NCBI GenBank assembly: GCA_964449895.1
Contig: CAYVBY010000001.1
Coordinates: 124,001-188,000 of the forward strand
From: Intestinibacter sp964449895
GTDB lineage: Bacteria > Bacillota > Clostridia > Peptostreptococcales > Peptostreptococcaceae
Direction: 5' to 3'
Length of the DNA stretch: 64,000 bases
Under the pieces are notes generated by a model. The model searched no databases. It was not told the DNA's origin and saw only the letters and a program-made list of their open reading frames with translations. A program made the translations under genes and the position numbers. This document shows positions 1 to 8,309 of the stretch, one piece after another (within the stretch, counting starts at the first letter, position 1; every line of letters starts with the position of its first letter).

Positions 1-610
1 ATTTTTTTAATTCTTTTATTTTATCTACAGTTTTTGGTTCAACATTTTTTCCATGTAATGATAAAGTTACTAATCCACAAGCATCTACATCAACACCTAA
101 TGCAAATACGCCTGCATCTTCTGCCAATTTCATCTTAGAAATTATAGCTTTATTTTCCCATGGTTTTATAAATGCTATACCATCTGCATTTTTTTCTTTC
201 AATACTTCTAAATTATCTATTAAGAAAGATTCTATCGCTGTATCTCCTACCATTGGATATATTCCTGCTTTTAAGCATCCTTCGATTACCCAAGCTATAT
301 ATTCTTTTTCAGTATATTTTCCACCCATATTTAAAGTAGTCCCTGATACAGGTGCTGCAAATATTGGTGCTTTCATTTTTTTGCCAAACATTTCAACTGA
401 TGTATCTGGATTTTTAACATCATGCATTACTCTCATATTTATTTTTATTTTTTCTAAGCTTTTTACATTTTCACTAAAAGCAGATCCTGTTCCTTTACCT
501 CCCATTCCTGGAACTTCACCAGAACAAGCTACACCATTGCAAACCTTACACACTCTACAACTTCCATTTAAATTTTCCTTCGCATTTTTTAAAATATTTT
601 TAAATTCCAT
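1..610 (-). CDS. FMN-dependent alpha-hydroxy-acid oxidizing protein, partial (C-terminus off window)
   Basis: The first 203 codons of a minus-strand gene that runs off the left edge. The ATG at 610-608 follows a good GGAGG SD. The N-terminal 30 residues carry a cysteine-rich stretch (CRVCKVCNGVACSGEVPGMG), followed by the start of an FMN-binding TIM barrel (KAPIFAAPVSGTTLNMGG, then GIYPMVGDTAIESF). This matches the L-lactate dehydrogenase/glycolate oxidase-like family in clostridia, which oxidise 2-hydroxy acids with FMN; the substrate is not readable from this part. The Cys-rich N-terminus may hold an Fe-S or metal site (inference). It is followed downstream on the + coordinate side by rnhB on the same strand. 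Confidence 0.75.
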   Translation of the reverse strand, partial: MEFKNILKNAKENLNGSCRVCKVCNGVACSGEVPGMGGKGTGSAFSENVKSLEKIKINMRVMHDVKNPDTSVEMFGKKMKAPIFAAPVSGTTLNMGGKYTEKEYIAWVIEGCLKAGIYPMVGDTAIESFLIDNLEVLKEKNADGIAFIKPWENKAIISKMKLAEDAGVFALGVDVDACGLVTLSLHGKNVEPKTVDKIKELKK

Positions 611-672
611 ATATTTTAATCCTCCATAAATTTATAAAAACTAAATACAATTACTTTTTTATATCACCATAA

Positions 673-1440
673 TTATAGCACATTCTTTAAGAAGCTTTTT
701 CTATGAATAGGAGTTATTCCGTGTTTTTGTATAGCTTCATAATGTTCCTTTGTTCCATATCCTTTATGATGCTTAAATCCATATTCTGGATATATTTCGT
801 CATATTTATACATAATTCTATCTCTAGTGACCTTAGCAAGTATACTAGCTGAAGCTATAGAAATTGACTTTGAATCTCCCTTTATGATTGGAAATTGATT
901 TATATCTAAGTTTGGAATAGTAACTGCGTCTAAAAGCAAATAATCAGGTTTTTTATTTAATGCATTTAAAGCCTTTTTCATAGCCATATATGTTGCATTT
1001 AAAATATTATACTCATCTATTTCTTCATTATCTACTATTCCTATGCCATAATCTAGAGCTTCTTTTTTTATTACTTCAAATAATTCTTCTCTCTTAGCTT
1101 CAGATAATTTCTTAGAGTCATTTACATAAGGTATTTTAGTTCCCTTTTTTAATACTACTACACTGGCAACAACAGGACCTGCAAGAGGGCCTCTACCAGC
1201 TTCATCAACGCCTCCAATATATAAATATCCATTTTTATATCCTTCATTCTCAAAAGTATTTATAAGCTCTAATCTTTCCTCTTCTTTTTTTATTTTATCT
1301 AATTTTTTATTTAAACTTTTACCTAAATTTTGCACTGATTTTCTACTATCATTATTTAATAAATCTATATAACTTTCATATTCTTCTTCTTTTAAATTTT
1401 CTATAATTTCTTTGATTTCTTTAACACTTTTATTATTCAT
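673..1440 (-). CDS. rnhB: Ribonuclease HII
   Basis: Removes RNA from RNA-DNA hybrids, including single ribonucleotides in DNA. The catalytic start is at residues 75-85 (YIGGVDEAGRGPLAGP, D79 and E80), with a further acidic residue in LLLDAV near residue 172. The length of 255 aa and the ~70-residue charged N-terminal extension fit Bacillus-type RNase HII. The ATG follows a weak purine-rich region. Upstream (higher coordinates) is the brnQ terminator, so rnhB has its own promoter. Firm call. Confidence 0.95.
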   Translation of the reverse strand: MNNKSVKEIKEIIENLKEEEYESYIDLLNNDSRKSVQNLGKSLNKKLDKIKKEEERLELINTFENEGYKNGYLYIGGVDEAGRGPLAGPVVASVVVLKKGTKIPYVNDSKKLSEAKREELFEVIKKEALDYGIGIVDNEEIDEYNILNATYMAMKKALNALNKKPDYLLLDAVTIPNLDINQFPIIKGDSKSISIASASILAKVTRDRIMYKYDEIYPEYGFKHHKGYGTKEHYEAIQKHGITPIHRKSFLKNVL

Positions 1441-1520
1441 ATTTTCACCTCAGTTTTAATTTCTTATATAATTTTATCATAAACAAAGTAGTTATTTTTA
1501 AAATCTTCAAAAAAACAAAA

Positions 1521-1554
1521 CACCAAATAATTTTATAAATAAAATCATTTGGTG
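1521..1554 (-). terminator. Intrinsic terminator of brnQ
   Basis: Inverted repeat CACCAAATAATTTTA / TAAAATCATTTGGTG (one mismatch) with a short loop. On the minus strand it is followed by a U-rich tract (complement of the A-run just below 1521). It lies directly after the brnQ stop codon. Confidence 0.85.
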
Positions 1555-1563
1555 CTTTAAAAA

Positions 1564-2859
1564 CTAAGCTGCTATTTCATCTTGTTTATTCATTTCATTT
1601 TTGTTTGACTTAATAAAGAATCCTACAAGTCCCCCTATTATAGATGGTACTATCCAACAGAATCCTAAATTAGCAAGTGGTAACATATCTAAGAATGCTA
1701 CATTTACTCCTAAATCACTTAAACACATTAATGCTCCCATTATAAATGCAACATATGTACTTCCTTTAACTACATTTGCATTTCTTATAAATTTATTACA
1801 TACAGTAGTTATTACAAGAACAATTGTAGCTGGATATATTAAGCTAAGTATTGGAGCTGAGAATTTTATTATATTTCCTACTCCTAAATTAGATACTACT
1901 AAACTAAATGCACATATAAATATTACTATATGTTCATATTTTATTTTTTCTTTAGTAAGTTTTGAGAAATAATCTGCTGTAGCTGATGTAAGACCTATAG
2001 CTGTAGTTAAACATGCAAGACCTACTATTAATGCTAATATTAATTTTCCTGGAGTTCCAAGTAAGCTGTTAGTTATAGCTACTATTAAGAATGATTGTGA
2101 TACATTTACATCATATATAGTTGATACTGTAGCTCCAAGGTAAGCAAGACCTCCATATACAACAGCTAATCCAATTGCTGCTATAACTCCTGCTTTTAAT
2201 AGCATACTAACTCTATCATTTTCACTTTCATATCCTTTTTGAACTAAATTCTTTATTAAAACTGCTGATAAACATATTGCTCCTAGAGCATCTAATGTTT
2301 GATATCCTTGTACTATACCTTCGCTAAATACATTTTCTATAGCTGGTTTATTAAAGCTTCCAAGTGGATTTACAATTCCCACAACTATTAAAGCTATTAA
2401 ACATAATAATAAAGCTGGTGTTAAATAAGAACCGATTATATCTACTACTTTAGATGGTCTTATAGTTAAGAATAAAACTACAACGAAAAATATAGCTGAG
2501 AATAAAATAGAACTAAAACCTGGCATTATTGGTTGTATACCCATTTCAAATGTTGTAGCTGCTGTTCTAGGTATAGCTAGTAGTGGTCCTAGACATATCA
2601 TTATTGCTGTCGCTAAAATTGTTGCAAACATTTTCCCAGAACGTTCAAAAACTTTTAGTGTGTCTCCATCACATTTTGCTGCTGAAAGTATCGCAAGTAG
2701 TGATAAACCTACATCTGTAAGAATAAATCCTATGAATCCTATTAAAAATTTACTTCCTGTCATTACTCCTAAATATGGTGGAAATATTAAATTTCCTGCT
2801 CCAAAAAACATTGCAAATAAGCAAAATCCTGTTACAATTACATCTTTATTTTTTTTCAT
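1564..2859 (-). CDS. brnQ: BrnQ-type branched-chain amino acid:cation symporter
   Basis: Integral membrane importer of leucine, isoleucine and valine coupled to Na+ or H+. The N-terminus VTGFCLFAMFFGAGNLIFPP is the family hallmark. The 431 residues are nearly all hydrophobic helices (about 12), with a short charged C-terminal tail, which is the normal family length. The ATG has an SD (GGAGAGAG). It is monocistronic, with its own promoter at 2899-2927 and a terminator directly after the stop. No T-box or amino-acid-responsive leader is visible upstream. Confidence 0.93.
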   Translation of the reverse strand: MKKNKDVIVTGFCLFAMFFGAGNLIFPPYLGVMTGSKFLIGFIGFILTDVGLSLLAILSAAKCDGDTLKVFERSGKMFATILATAIMICLGPLLAIPRTAATTFEMGIQPIMPGFSSILFSAIFFVVVLFLTIRPSKVVDIIGSYLTPALLLCLIALIVVGIVNPLGSFNKPAIENVFSEGIVQGYQTLDALGAICLSAVLIKNLVQKGYESENDRVSMLLKAGVIAAIGLAVVYGGLAYLGATVSTIYDVNVSQSFLIVAITNSLLGTPGKLILALIVGLACLTTAIGLTSATADYFSKLTKEKIKYEHIVIFICAFSLVVSNLGVGNIIKFSAPILSLIYPATIVLVITTVCNKFIRNANVVKGSTYVAFIMGALMCLSDLGVNVAFLDMLPLANLGFCWIVPSIIGGLVGFFIKSNKNEMNKQDEIAA

Positions 2860-2898
2860 TTCTAATCTCTCTCCTGATTTAATTTAATTTATGCTTCT

Positions 2899-2927
2899 AT
2901 TATATACTGATTTTTTATAATTGTAAA
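2899..2927 (-). promoter_or_regulatory. Sigma-A promoter of brnQ
   Basis: On the minus strand, TTTACA (2927-2922), a 17-nt spacer and a perfect TATAAT (2904-2899). The start of transcription would fall about 30 nt before the brnQ ATG, leaving a short leader. Confidence 0.7.
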
Positions 2928-2994
2928 TATAATTTAAATTAAAAATCTTTTTAAAATTTTCTTTATTTTCAAAAAAATCAAACAATTGAATGTT

Positions 2995-3047
2995 GAAACT
3001 ATATAACTTTTATAAAATATTCTATTTTATAAAAGTTATATAGTTTC
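2995..3047. repeat. Perfect 25-bp inverted repeat with 3-nt loop
   Basis: Positions 2995-3019 and 3023-3047 are exact reverse complements around the loop TTC. The arms are almost entirely A/T apart from their GAAACT tips. It lies between the brnQ promoter and the ylqF terminator. No clear U-tract follows on either strand, so a plain terminator role is uncertain. Confidence 0.8.
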
Positions 3048-3063
3048 TTGCAAAAAAAACAAA

Positions 3064-3102
3064 ACTGACTTCAAATAATCTAAATAGATTTTCAAAGTCA
3101 GT
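3064..3102 (-). terminator. Terminator after ylqF/rbgA
   Basis: Arms ACTGACTT...AAGTCAGT, extended by an inner ATCTA/TAGAT pairing. On the minus strand it is followed by the complement of the A8 run near 3053-3060. It starts 7 nt after the rbgA stop. Confidence 0.8.
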
Positions 3103-3108
3103 CTTAAA

Positions 3109-4008
3109 TTAATTTTCTTTTATATCTTCAGGAACTTCTAAAGTTATTTGTCCTATTTTGCCTTCTCTAAATTCATTTAATACAGTTTTGGCAATTCTAG
3201 TGTAATCAAGTTCATTTTTACCTAATATAAATCCTCTTTTTCTTCCGATCATTTCCATAGTTTCTAGAGGTTCTTCACCTATTTTATCTAATTTATATCT
3301 AGCCATTAATTTTTCCGGTTCAATGTTAGATAATTTTTCTATAAATTTTAAACCTAATGTATCTATATCTAAAATTTCATCTTTTATAGCTCTTGTAAAT
3401 GCTAAATTTAAAGCTATTTCTTGATTTTCAAATTTAGGCCAAAGTATACCAGGTGTATCTAAAAGTTCTAGATTTCCTTTAAGTTTTACCCATTGTTTTC
3501 CTTTTGTAACACCAGGTCTATCTCCTGTTTGCGTACTCTTTCTTCCTGTTAATTTATTTATAAGAGATGATTTTCCAACATTCGGAACACCAACTATCAT
3601 AACTCTTATAGCTCTCTCTTTTCTTCCCTTTTCTTTTAGAGAATCCATTTTTTCTTTAGTAGCATTTTTACATTCTTCGACTATTTTATTTACTCCGCTA
3701 CCTTTTAATGTATCTACAGGAATAGCTTTTATACCTTTACTTTGATAGTAGCTTATCCATTTATTTAATTTAGCTTTATCAGATAAATCACTTTTATTTA
3801 AAACTACTACTCTAGGCTTATCCTTTGCAAGTCTATCTATATCTGGATTTTTACTGCTTAGAGGTATTCTAGCATCTAAAAGCTCTATTACAACGTCTAC
3901 AAGCTTTAAATTATTTTGAACAAGCTCTTTAGTCTTTTTCATATGCCCTGGATACCAGTTAATATGTAAATTATCGTCTTTTAAATATTCTTCATAATCT
4001 CTTGTCAT
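3109..4008 (-). CDS. rbgA: Ribosome biogenesis GTPase YlqF/RbgA
   Basis: Circularly permuted GTPase needed for late 50S subunit assembly. The G motifs appear in permuted order: G4 NKSD near residue 72, then G1 GVPNVGKSS near 139-148, T-rich switch I, and G3 DTPG near 190. The N-terminal INWYPGHMKKT motif is typical of the family. Its length of 299 aa is normal. In many Firmicutes it sits beside rplS and rnhB, as here. Confidence 0.95.
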   Translation of the reverse strand: MTRDYEEYLKDDNLHINWYPGHMKKTKELVQNNLKLVDVVIELLDARIPLSSKNPDIDRLAKDKPRVVVLNKSDLSDKAKLNKWISYYQSKGIKAIPVDTLKGSGVNKIVEECKNATKEKMDSLKEKGRKERAIRVMIVGVPNVGKSSLINKLTGRKSTQTGDRPGVTKGKQWVKLKGNLELLDTPGILWPKFENQEIALNLAFTRAIKDEILDIDTLGLKFIEKLSNIEPEKLMARYKLDKIGEEPLETMEMIGRKRGFILGKNELDYTRIAKTVLNEFREGKIGQITLEVPEDIKEN

Positions 4009-4108
4009 ATTTTCACTTCCTTTTCTATTTATAATTTTATTTATTATATAATCTATATTATTGTCAATAAACTCATATTTTTTCTAGTATATTTCTCCAT
4101 ATAAGACA

Positions 4109-4140
4109 AAAAGGAAAACTCTAATGAGATTTCCTTTTAT
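4109..4140 (-). terminator. Terminator after rplS
   Basis: Stem AAAAGGAAA / TTTCCTTTT with an inner CTC/GAG pair, placed 16 nt beyond the rplS stop. The minus-strand transcript ends in a U-rich stretch. Confidence 0.7.
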
Positions 4141-4155
4141 CTTAATAAAGACTTA

Positions 4156-4509
4156 TTATCTTTTGTTTCTTGCTTCTTTAACTTTAGCAGCTTTACCAGT
4201 TCTAGTTCTTAAGTAATTGATTTTAGCTCTTCTTACTTTACCTCTTCTAGTAACTTCTATTTTTTCTATTTTTGGTGAATGAACTGGGAAAGTTCTTTCT
4301 ACACCTACATTGAAAGATATTTTTCTAACAGTGAAAGTTTCTCTATTTCCTCCACCTTGTCTTTTTATTACAACACCTTCAAATACTTGTATTCTTTCTC
4401 TTTTTCCTTCTATTATTCTAACATGTACTCTTACAGTGTCCCCAGGTCCAAAGTTAGGAACTTCATTTTTTAATTGTTCTTGTTCTAAAGCTTTTATTAA
4501 TTCGTTCAT
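4156..4509 (-). CDS. rplS: 50S ribosomal protein L19
   Basis: 117 aa at the 30S-50S interface. The N-terminal MNELIKALEQEQLK and the PGDTVRVHVRI segment are characteristic, with the basic C-terminus LRTRTGKAAKVKEARNKR. The SD is GGAGGAAAAATG. It is transcribed from its own promoter inside the trmD 3' end and has a structured leader (see 4512-4580), so its expression can be uncoupled from trmD-rimM. Confidence 0.98.
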   Translation of the reverse strand: MNELIKALEQEQLKNEVPNFGPGDTVRVHVRIIEGKRERIQVFEGVVIKRQGGGNRETFTVRKISFNVGVERTFPVHSPKIEKIEVTRRGKVRRAKINYLRTRTGKAAKVKEARNKR

Positions 4510-4511
4510 TT

Positions 4512-4580
4512 TTCCTCCTAGTATTCATAGACGTTCTTAATTACTGACCAATGTAAAAAGAGGAACGCCCGTATTTTCGA
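4512..4580 (-). promoter_or_regulatory. Candidate L19 ribosomal-protein leader
   Basis: The ~75-nt untranslated leader between the rplS promoter and start can fold. GGCGTTC (4569-4563 on the minus strand) pairs fully, with one G-U, with GAACGTC (4536-4530), enclosing a loop of about 26 nt just upstream of the SD. Firmicute rplS leaders that bind L19 for autoregulation are known; assignment to that family here rests on position and pairing only. Confidence 0.5.
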
Positions 4581-4587
4581 CTTGTTT

Positions 4588-4616
4588 ATTATACAACAAA
4601 ATATTATTTCTTACAA
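4588..4616 (-). promoter_or_regulatory. Sigma-A promoter of rplS
   Basis: TTGTAA (4616-4611), exactly 17 nt of spacer, then perfect TATAAT (4593-4588) on the minus strand. The -35 element lies inside the last codons of trmD, whose stop is at 4604-4606. Confidence 0.8.
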
Positions 4617-5299
4617 TACTTTTTGTATAAATCTTTTCGTCTTTTTTTAGTTATTTCTATTGACTTCTCTTCTCTCCAAGCTTTTATCTTTTGATGATTG
4701 CCAGAAAGTAAAACTTGAGGCACTTCTAGCCCCATAAATTCTCTAGGCCTAGTGTATTGTGGATATTCTAGTAGATTTCCTTCAAAAGATTCATCTTCAA
4801 AAGATTCATTTTGATTTAATACTCCAGGTATAAGTCTTGCTACAGCGTCTACTAATATAAGTGCTGGAAGCTCTCCCCCTGTAAGTACATAATCTCCTAT
4901 AGAAATTTCATCTGTAACTATTAAATCTATAATTCTCTCATCTATGCCTTCATAATGTCCACATAGAAGTATTATATCTTCTTGCTTTGAAAATCCTTTT
5001 ACTATGCCTTGATTTAAAACTTTACCCTTAGGAGTTAAATATATAACTCTAGGTTCTTTTATTTTGTGAGTATCTATTATATGCTTATATGTATCATAAA
5101 TAGGTTGAGGAGTCATAAGCATACCTGCTCCTCCACCAAAAGGATAATCATCTACTTTTTTATGTTTGTTTTGAGAAAAGTCTCTTATATTATATACAAA
5201 TACTTCGATTATTCCTTTTTCTATAGCTCTCTTCATTATACTTTCTCCAAAATAAGAATTAAAAATCTCTGGAAAAAGTGTCATTATGTGAAATCTCAT
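4604..5299 (-). CDS. trmD: tRNA (guanine37-N1)-methyltransferase
   Basis: SPOUT-class enzyme placing m1G at position 37 next to the anticodon to prevent frameshifting, with SAM as donor. The trefoil-knot SAM site is visible as LLCGHYEGIDERI and EISIGDYVLTGGELPAL (about residues 112-148). It begins MRFHIMTLFPE, the family signature. It starts 8 nt after rimM in the rpsP-khpA-rimM-trmD order. Confidence 0.97.
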   Translation of the reverse strand: MRFHIMTLFPEIFNSYFGESIMKRAIEKGIIEVFVYNIRDFSQNKHKKVDDYPFGGGAGMLMTPQPIYDTYKHIIDTHKIKEPRVIYLTPKGKVLNQGIVKGFSKQEDIILLCGHYEGIDERIIDLIVTDEISIGDYVLTGGELPALILVDAVARLIPGVLNQNESFEDESFEGNLLEYPQYTRPREFMGLEVPQVLLSGNHQKIKAWREEKSIEITKKRRKDLYKKYCKK

Positions 5300-5307
5300 C
5301 TCATCAC

Positions 5308-5820
5308 CTAATCAAGCATTCCCTTTATAGGATCTATTATCATTTTATTTTCATCTAAATCTATAGTTGGTACAAATTTTTCAACTGATGGTATTAAATA
5401 TTCTTTTTCTCCTGCATCTATTACATATACATCATTTATAGCATGTTGTAATACATCCTTAACAACGCCTATTTTTCGACCATCTACAGTAAATACATCT
5501 AATCCTATTAAATCAGCAACAAAAAATTCATCTTCTTCTAAATCTCTTGCATCATCTCTTGAAATATACATATTTTTAGTTTTTAATCTTTCAGCCATTT
5601 CTATAGAATTTATATCTTTTATTTTCATTATTACCATATTGCCTTTATATCTAACTCTTTCAACCTCATATCTAGTTTGTAAACCTTTATCTAGATAGAA
5701 AGCCTCTAAATCATCAAAGCGATATAAATCATCTGTATATGGATAAACACGTACTTCACCTTTTAATCCTTGTGTGTTTACTATTTGTCCTATTCTAAAA
5801 ACATTTAATTTTTCAGCCAT
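5308..5820 (-). CDS. rimM: 16S rRNA processing protein RimM
   Basis: Assembly factor for the 30S head that binds S19. The N-terminal domain (FRIGQIVNTQGLKGEVRV) is followed by a C-terminal PRC-barrel (DLIGLDVFTVDGRKIGVV ... YLIPSVEKFVPTID). Length of 170 aa is normal. The SD is GAGGTGATAATATG. It precedes trmD by 8 nt. Confidence 0.96.
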   Translation of the reverse strand: MAEKLNVFRIGQIVNTQGLKGEVRVYPYTDDLYRFDDLEAFYLDKGLQTRYEVERVRYKGNMVIMKIKDINSIEMAERLKTKNMYISRDDARDLEEDEFFVADLIGLDVFTVDGRKIGVVKDVLQHAINDVYVIDAGEKEYLIPSVEKFVPTIDLDENKMIIDPIKGMLD

Positions 5821-5894
5821 ATTATCACCTCTTTTTCAATTTTAGTATTTACAAAAAACATTAGGTACATACCCCGCTCATTTTTCATATACAT

Positions 5895-5926
5895 AAAAAG
5901 GACTAGGCATATACCTAATCCTTTTT
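5895..5926 (-). terminator. Terminator-like hairpin between khpA and rimM
   Basis: Stem AAAAAGGA-TAGG / CCTA-TCCTTTTT overlapping the khpA stop codon, with a U-run in the minus-strand arm. It may attenuate transcription from rpsP-khpA into rimM-trmD. Confidence 0.6.
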
Positions 5927-6161
5927 ATAATATCTCAAGAGAAACCTTAAGGTGCTCTTTATTTCCAGCAGATTTTAACACAGTTCTAATAGCTTTAGCT
6001 ATTCTCCCTTGTTTTCCTATAACCTTGCCCATATCTTCTTGAGAAACTGTAAGTTTTAGGATTATTTCACCTTTTTTCTTAGTTTCTTCAACTTTCACCT
6101 CATCAGGATTATCAACTAGAGCTTTTACGATATCAACTACTAGTTCTTTCATATTTTCCAT
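5925..6161 (-). CDS. khpA: KH-domain RNA-binding protein KhpA
   Basis: 78-aa single KH domain with the GxxG loop as GKQG in MGKVIGKQGRIAKAIR (about residues 44-60). KhpA/KhpB proteins bind RNA and affect cell elongation and mRNA levels in other Firmicutes. It lies directly after rpsP, the usual position. Confidence 0.93.
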   Translation of the reverse strand: MENMKELVVDIVKALVDNPDEVKVEETKKKGEIILKLTVSQEDMGKVIGKQGRIAKAIRTVLKSAGNKEHLKVSLEIL

Positions 6162-6197
6162 CTCCTAAAATGTTAAATATAAACTAATATTAGCTTA

Positions 6198-6446
6198 TTA
6201 TTTTTCTATTATTCCTTGTTGTTGTAATAATTTTTTAACAGTATCAGTAGGTTGAGCTCCAACTTTTAACCATTTGTTAGCTTTTTCATCGTTTATTTTT
6301 ACTTGTTTTGGTTCAGAAACTGGATTGTAGTATCCTATTTCTTCTATGAATTTACCATCTCTTGGTGCTCTTGAATCTGCAACTACTACTCTGTAGAAAG
6401 GTTTTTTATGAGATCCCATTCTTTTTAATCTTATTTTAACTGCCAT
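6198..6446 (-). CDS. rpsP: 30S ribosomal protein S16
   Basis: 82 aa, beginning MAVKIRLKRMGSHKKPFYRVVVAD, the S16 signature. Ends with the typical PTDTVKKLLQQQG. SD GGAGG precedes the ATG. It heads the rpsP-khpA-rimM-trmD group and follows ffh, as in most Firmicutes. Confidence 0.98.
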   Translation of the reverse strand: MAVKIRLKRMGSHKKPFYRVVVADSRAPRDGKFIEEIGYYNPVSEPKQVKINDEKANKWLKVGAQPTDTVKKLLQQQGIIEK

Positions 6447-6493
6447 TTTATATACCTCCGAAAATTTTTCTATTTTAGTTTTTTATATTATAT

Positions 6494-7846
6494 TTATCTA
6501 AAGAAAGGAAGTCCGGGAAAACCGCCCCTTTTCTTCATACCTTTGCCACCCGAAGTAAACATCTTCATCATTTTTTTCATTTCAGTTAATTGTTTTATTA
6601 ATTTATTTACTTCTTGAACACTTGTACCACTACCTTTTGCTATCCTTCTTTTTCTAGATGCATTAAGGATTTGTGGATTTCTTCTTTCTTCTACCGTCAT
6701 AGATTGTATTATGGCTTTTGTTCTATTAATTTCTTTGCCATTCATATCTATATCGCCTATTTGATTTTTCAAATCTCCCATTCCAGGAATCATACCAAGA
6801 ATTTTATCCATAGAGCCCATCTTTTGAACTTGCTCCATTTGGTCTAATAAATCTTCAAAATCAAATTCTTGTTTTTTCATTTTTTCTCCTAGAGCTTTGG
6901 CTTTTTCCATGTCCATAGTTTCTTGAGCTTTTTCAATTAAACTTAAGACATCTCCCATACCTAATATTCTAGAAGCCATTCTGTCTGGATGAAAAGGTTC
7001 TAAATCATCTAATTTTTCACCCATACCTATGAATTTAATTGGTTTTTTAGTTACAGCTCTTATTGAAAGTGCTGCCCCACCTCTAGTATCACCATCTAAT
7101 TTAGTAAGTACTACTCCATCAATACCTAAAGCATCATCAAAACTTTCAGCTACATTAACTGCATCCTGACCTGTCATTGAATCGACTACTAAAAGTATCT
7201 CATGTGGTTTAATTTCTGATTTTATAGATTTTAATTCATTCATTAGTTCTTCATCTATGTGAAGACGACCTGCCGTATCTATTATAACCAAATCGTTATT
7301 ATTTTTCACTGCATGATTAAATCCTTCTTTTGCAATATTTACTGGATTTTCTTTGTCTCCCATACTGAAAACTTCTATTCCTAAATTTGAACCTACAACT
7401 TCTAATTGTTTTATTGCCGCTGGTCTGTAAACGTCACAGGCTACAAGTAGTGGTTTTTTCCCTTGTTTTTTGAAATATCCACCTAATTTTCCTGCTGTTG
7501 TTGTCTTACCTGCCCCTTGTAAACCTACCATCATTATAACTGTAGGTGGTTTTGAAGATATCATAATTTTACTTTGAGTATCTCCCATTAAAGCAGTAAG
7601 CTCTTCATTAACTATTTTTATAACATGTTGAGCTGGAGTTAAACTTTGCATAACCTCTTGTCCAACACATCTTTCTTGTACTTTCTTTACAAAATCTTTT
7701 ACGACTTTAAAGTTTACATCAGCCTCAAGTAATGCAAGTTTTACTTCTCTCATAGCAACTTTTACATCTTGTTCTGTAAGTTTTCCTTTAGATCTTAGTT
7801 TACTAAGAGCTCCTTGCAATTTATCAGATAAACCTTCAAATATCAT
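6494..7846 (-). CDS. ffh: Signal recognition particle GTPase Ffh (SRP54)
   Basis: Binds signal sequences and 4.5S/6S RNA and delivers ribosomes to FtsY at the membrane. N domain, then NG GTPase with G1 MVGLQGAGKTTTAGKLG (about residues 103-119), DTAGR, and TKLDGDTRGG. A methionine-rich M domain follows (MDKILGMIPGMGDL, MKKMMKMFTSGGKGMKKRGG). 450 aa. The ATG overlaps the ylxM stop as ATGA, so the two are translationally coupled. Confidence 0.97.
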   Translation of the reverse strand: MIFEGLSDKLQGALSKLRSKGKLTEQDVKVAMREVKLALLEADVNFKVVKDFVKKVQERCVGQEVMQSLTPAQHVIKIVNEELTALMGDTQSKIMISSKPPTVIMMVGLQGAGKTTTAGKLGGYFKKQGKKPLLVACDVYRPAAIKQLEVVGSNLGIEVFSMGDKENPVNIAKEGFNHAVKNNNDLVIIDTAGRLHIDEELMNELKSIKSEIKPHEILLVVDSMTGQDAVNVAESFDDALGIDGVVLTKLDGDTRGGAALSIRAVTKKPIKFIGMGEKLDDLEPFHPDRMASRILGMGDVLSLIEKAQETMDMEKAKALGEKMKKQEFDFEDLLDQMEQVQKMGSMDKILGMIPGMGDLKNQIGDIDMNGKEINRTKAIIQSMTVEERRNPQILNASRKRRIAKGSGTSVQEVNKLIKQLTEMKKMMKMFTSGGKGMKKRGGFPGLPFFR

Positions 7847-8211
7847 TTTAACAACTCCCTACATATTTCTTCTATATTTTCTAATTTAGGGATTAAATCA
7901 GCACAATCTCTATTGTGCAATAAATTTTGTTTAATGTCAACAATTTTCTCCCCAATAGACTTAAGGAATTTTTCTTGGTCTTTTAACTTAGCTACTAAAT
8001 GTAACTTACTTTCGTATTCTCTAAGTATTTTTTCTGAACGCTTTAATGTGTCGTAAACTCCTTGTCGTGATACTCCTAAATTCTCACTAATCTCTCCTAA
8101 AGAATAATCTTCCTCATAATAAAGAGAAACTATTTCTTGTTGTTTGTCAGTAAGTAATCCCTTATATTGCTCAAACAACATTCCAACTTCAACCATCTTT
8201 TCTATATTCAT
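7843..8211 (-). CDS. ylxM: YlxM-family SRP operon regulator
   Basis: A sigma-70 region 4-like helix-turn-helix protein that modulates the SRP GTPase cycle in streptococci. The HTH is YSLGEISENLGVSRQGVYDTLKR (split around residue 45). A longer reading from 8259 exists, but the ATG at 8211 (MNIEKMVEVGMLFEQY) has the SD GGAAGTG at proper spacing and gives the normal length of ~122 aa. It overlaps ffh by 4 nt. Confidence 0.92.
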   Translation of the reverse strand: MNIEKMVEVGMLFEQYKGLLTDKQQEIVSLYYEEDYSLGEISENLGVSRQGVYDTLKRSEKILREYESKLHLVAKLKDQEKFLKSIGEKIVDIKQNLLHNRDCADLIPKLENIEEICRELLK

Positions 8212-8309
8212 AATTATCACTTCCAAGACCTTACTGTAAAGGTTCTTTACTTTACACATTGTATTTTATATCAAATTAATACTATTGTCAACATTTATTT
8301 TAAGCAAGT

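Noticed and set aside
381..629. Plus-strand reading frame of 82 codons
   Set aside because: It is the antisense shadow of the oxidase gene; the minus frame has the FMN-enzyme motifs and an SD.
2860..3060. T-box or amino-acid riboswitch before brnQ
   Set aside because: The leader is only ~30 nt after a good promoter and no T-box sequence is present.
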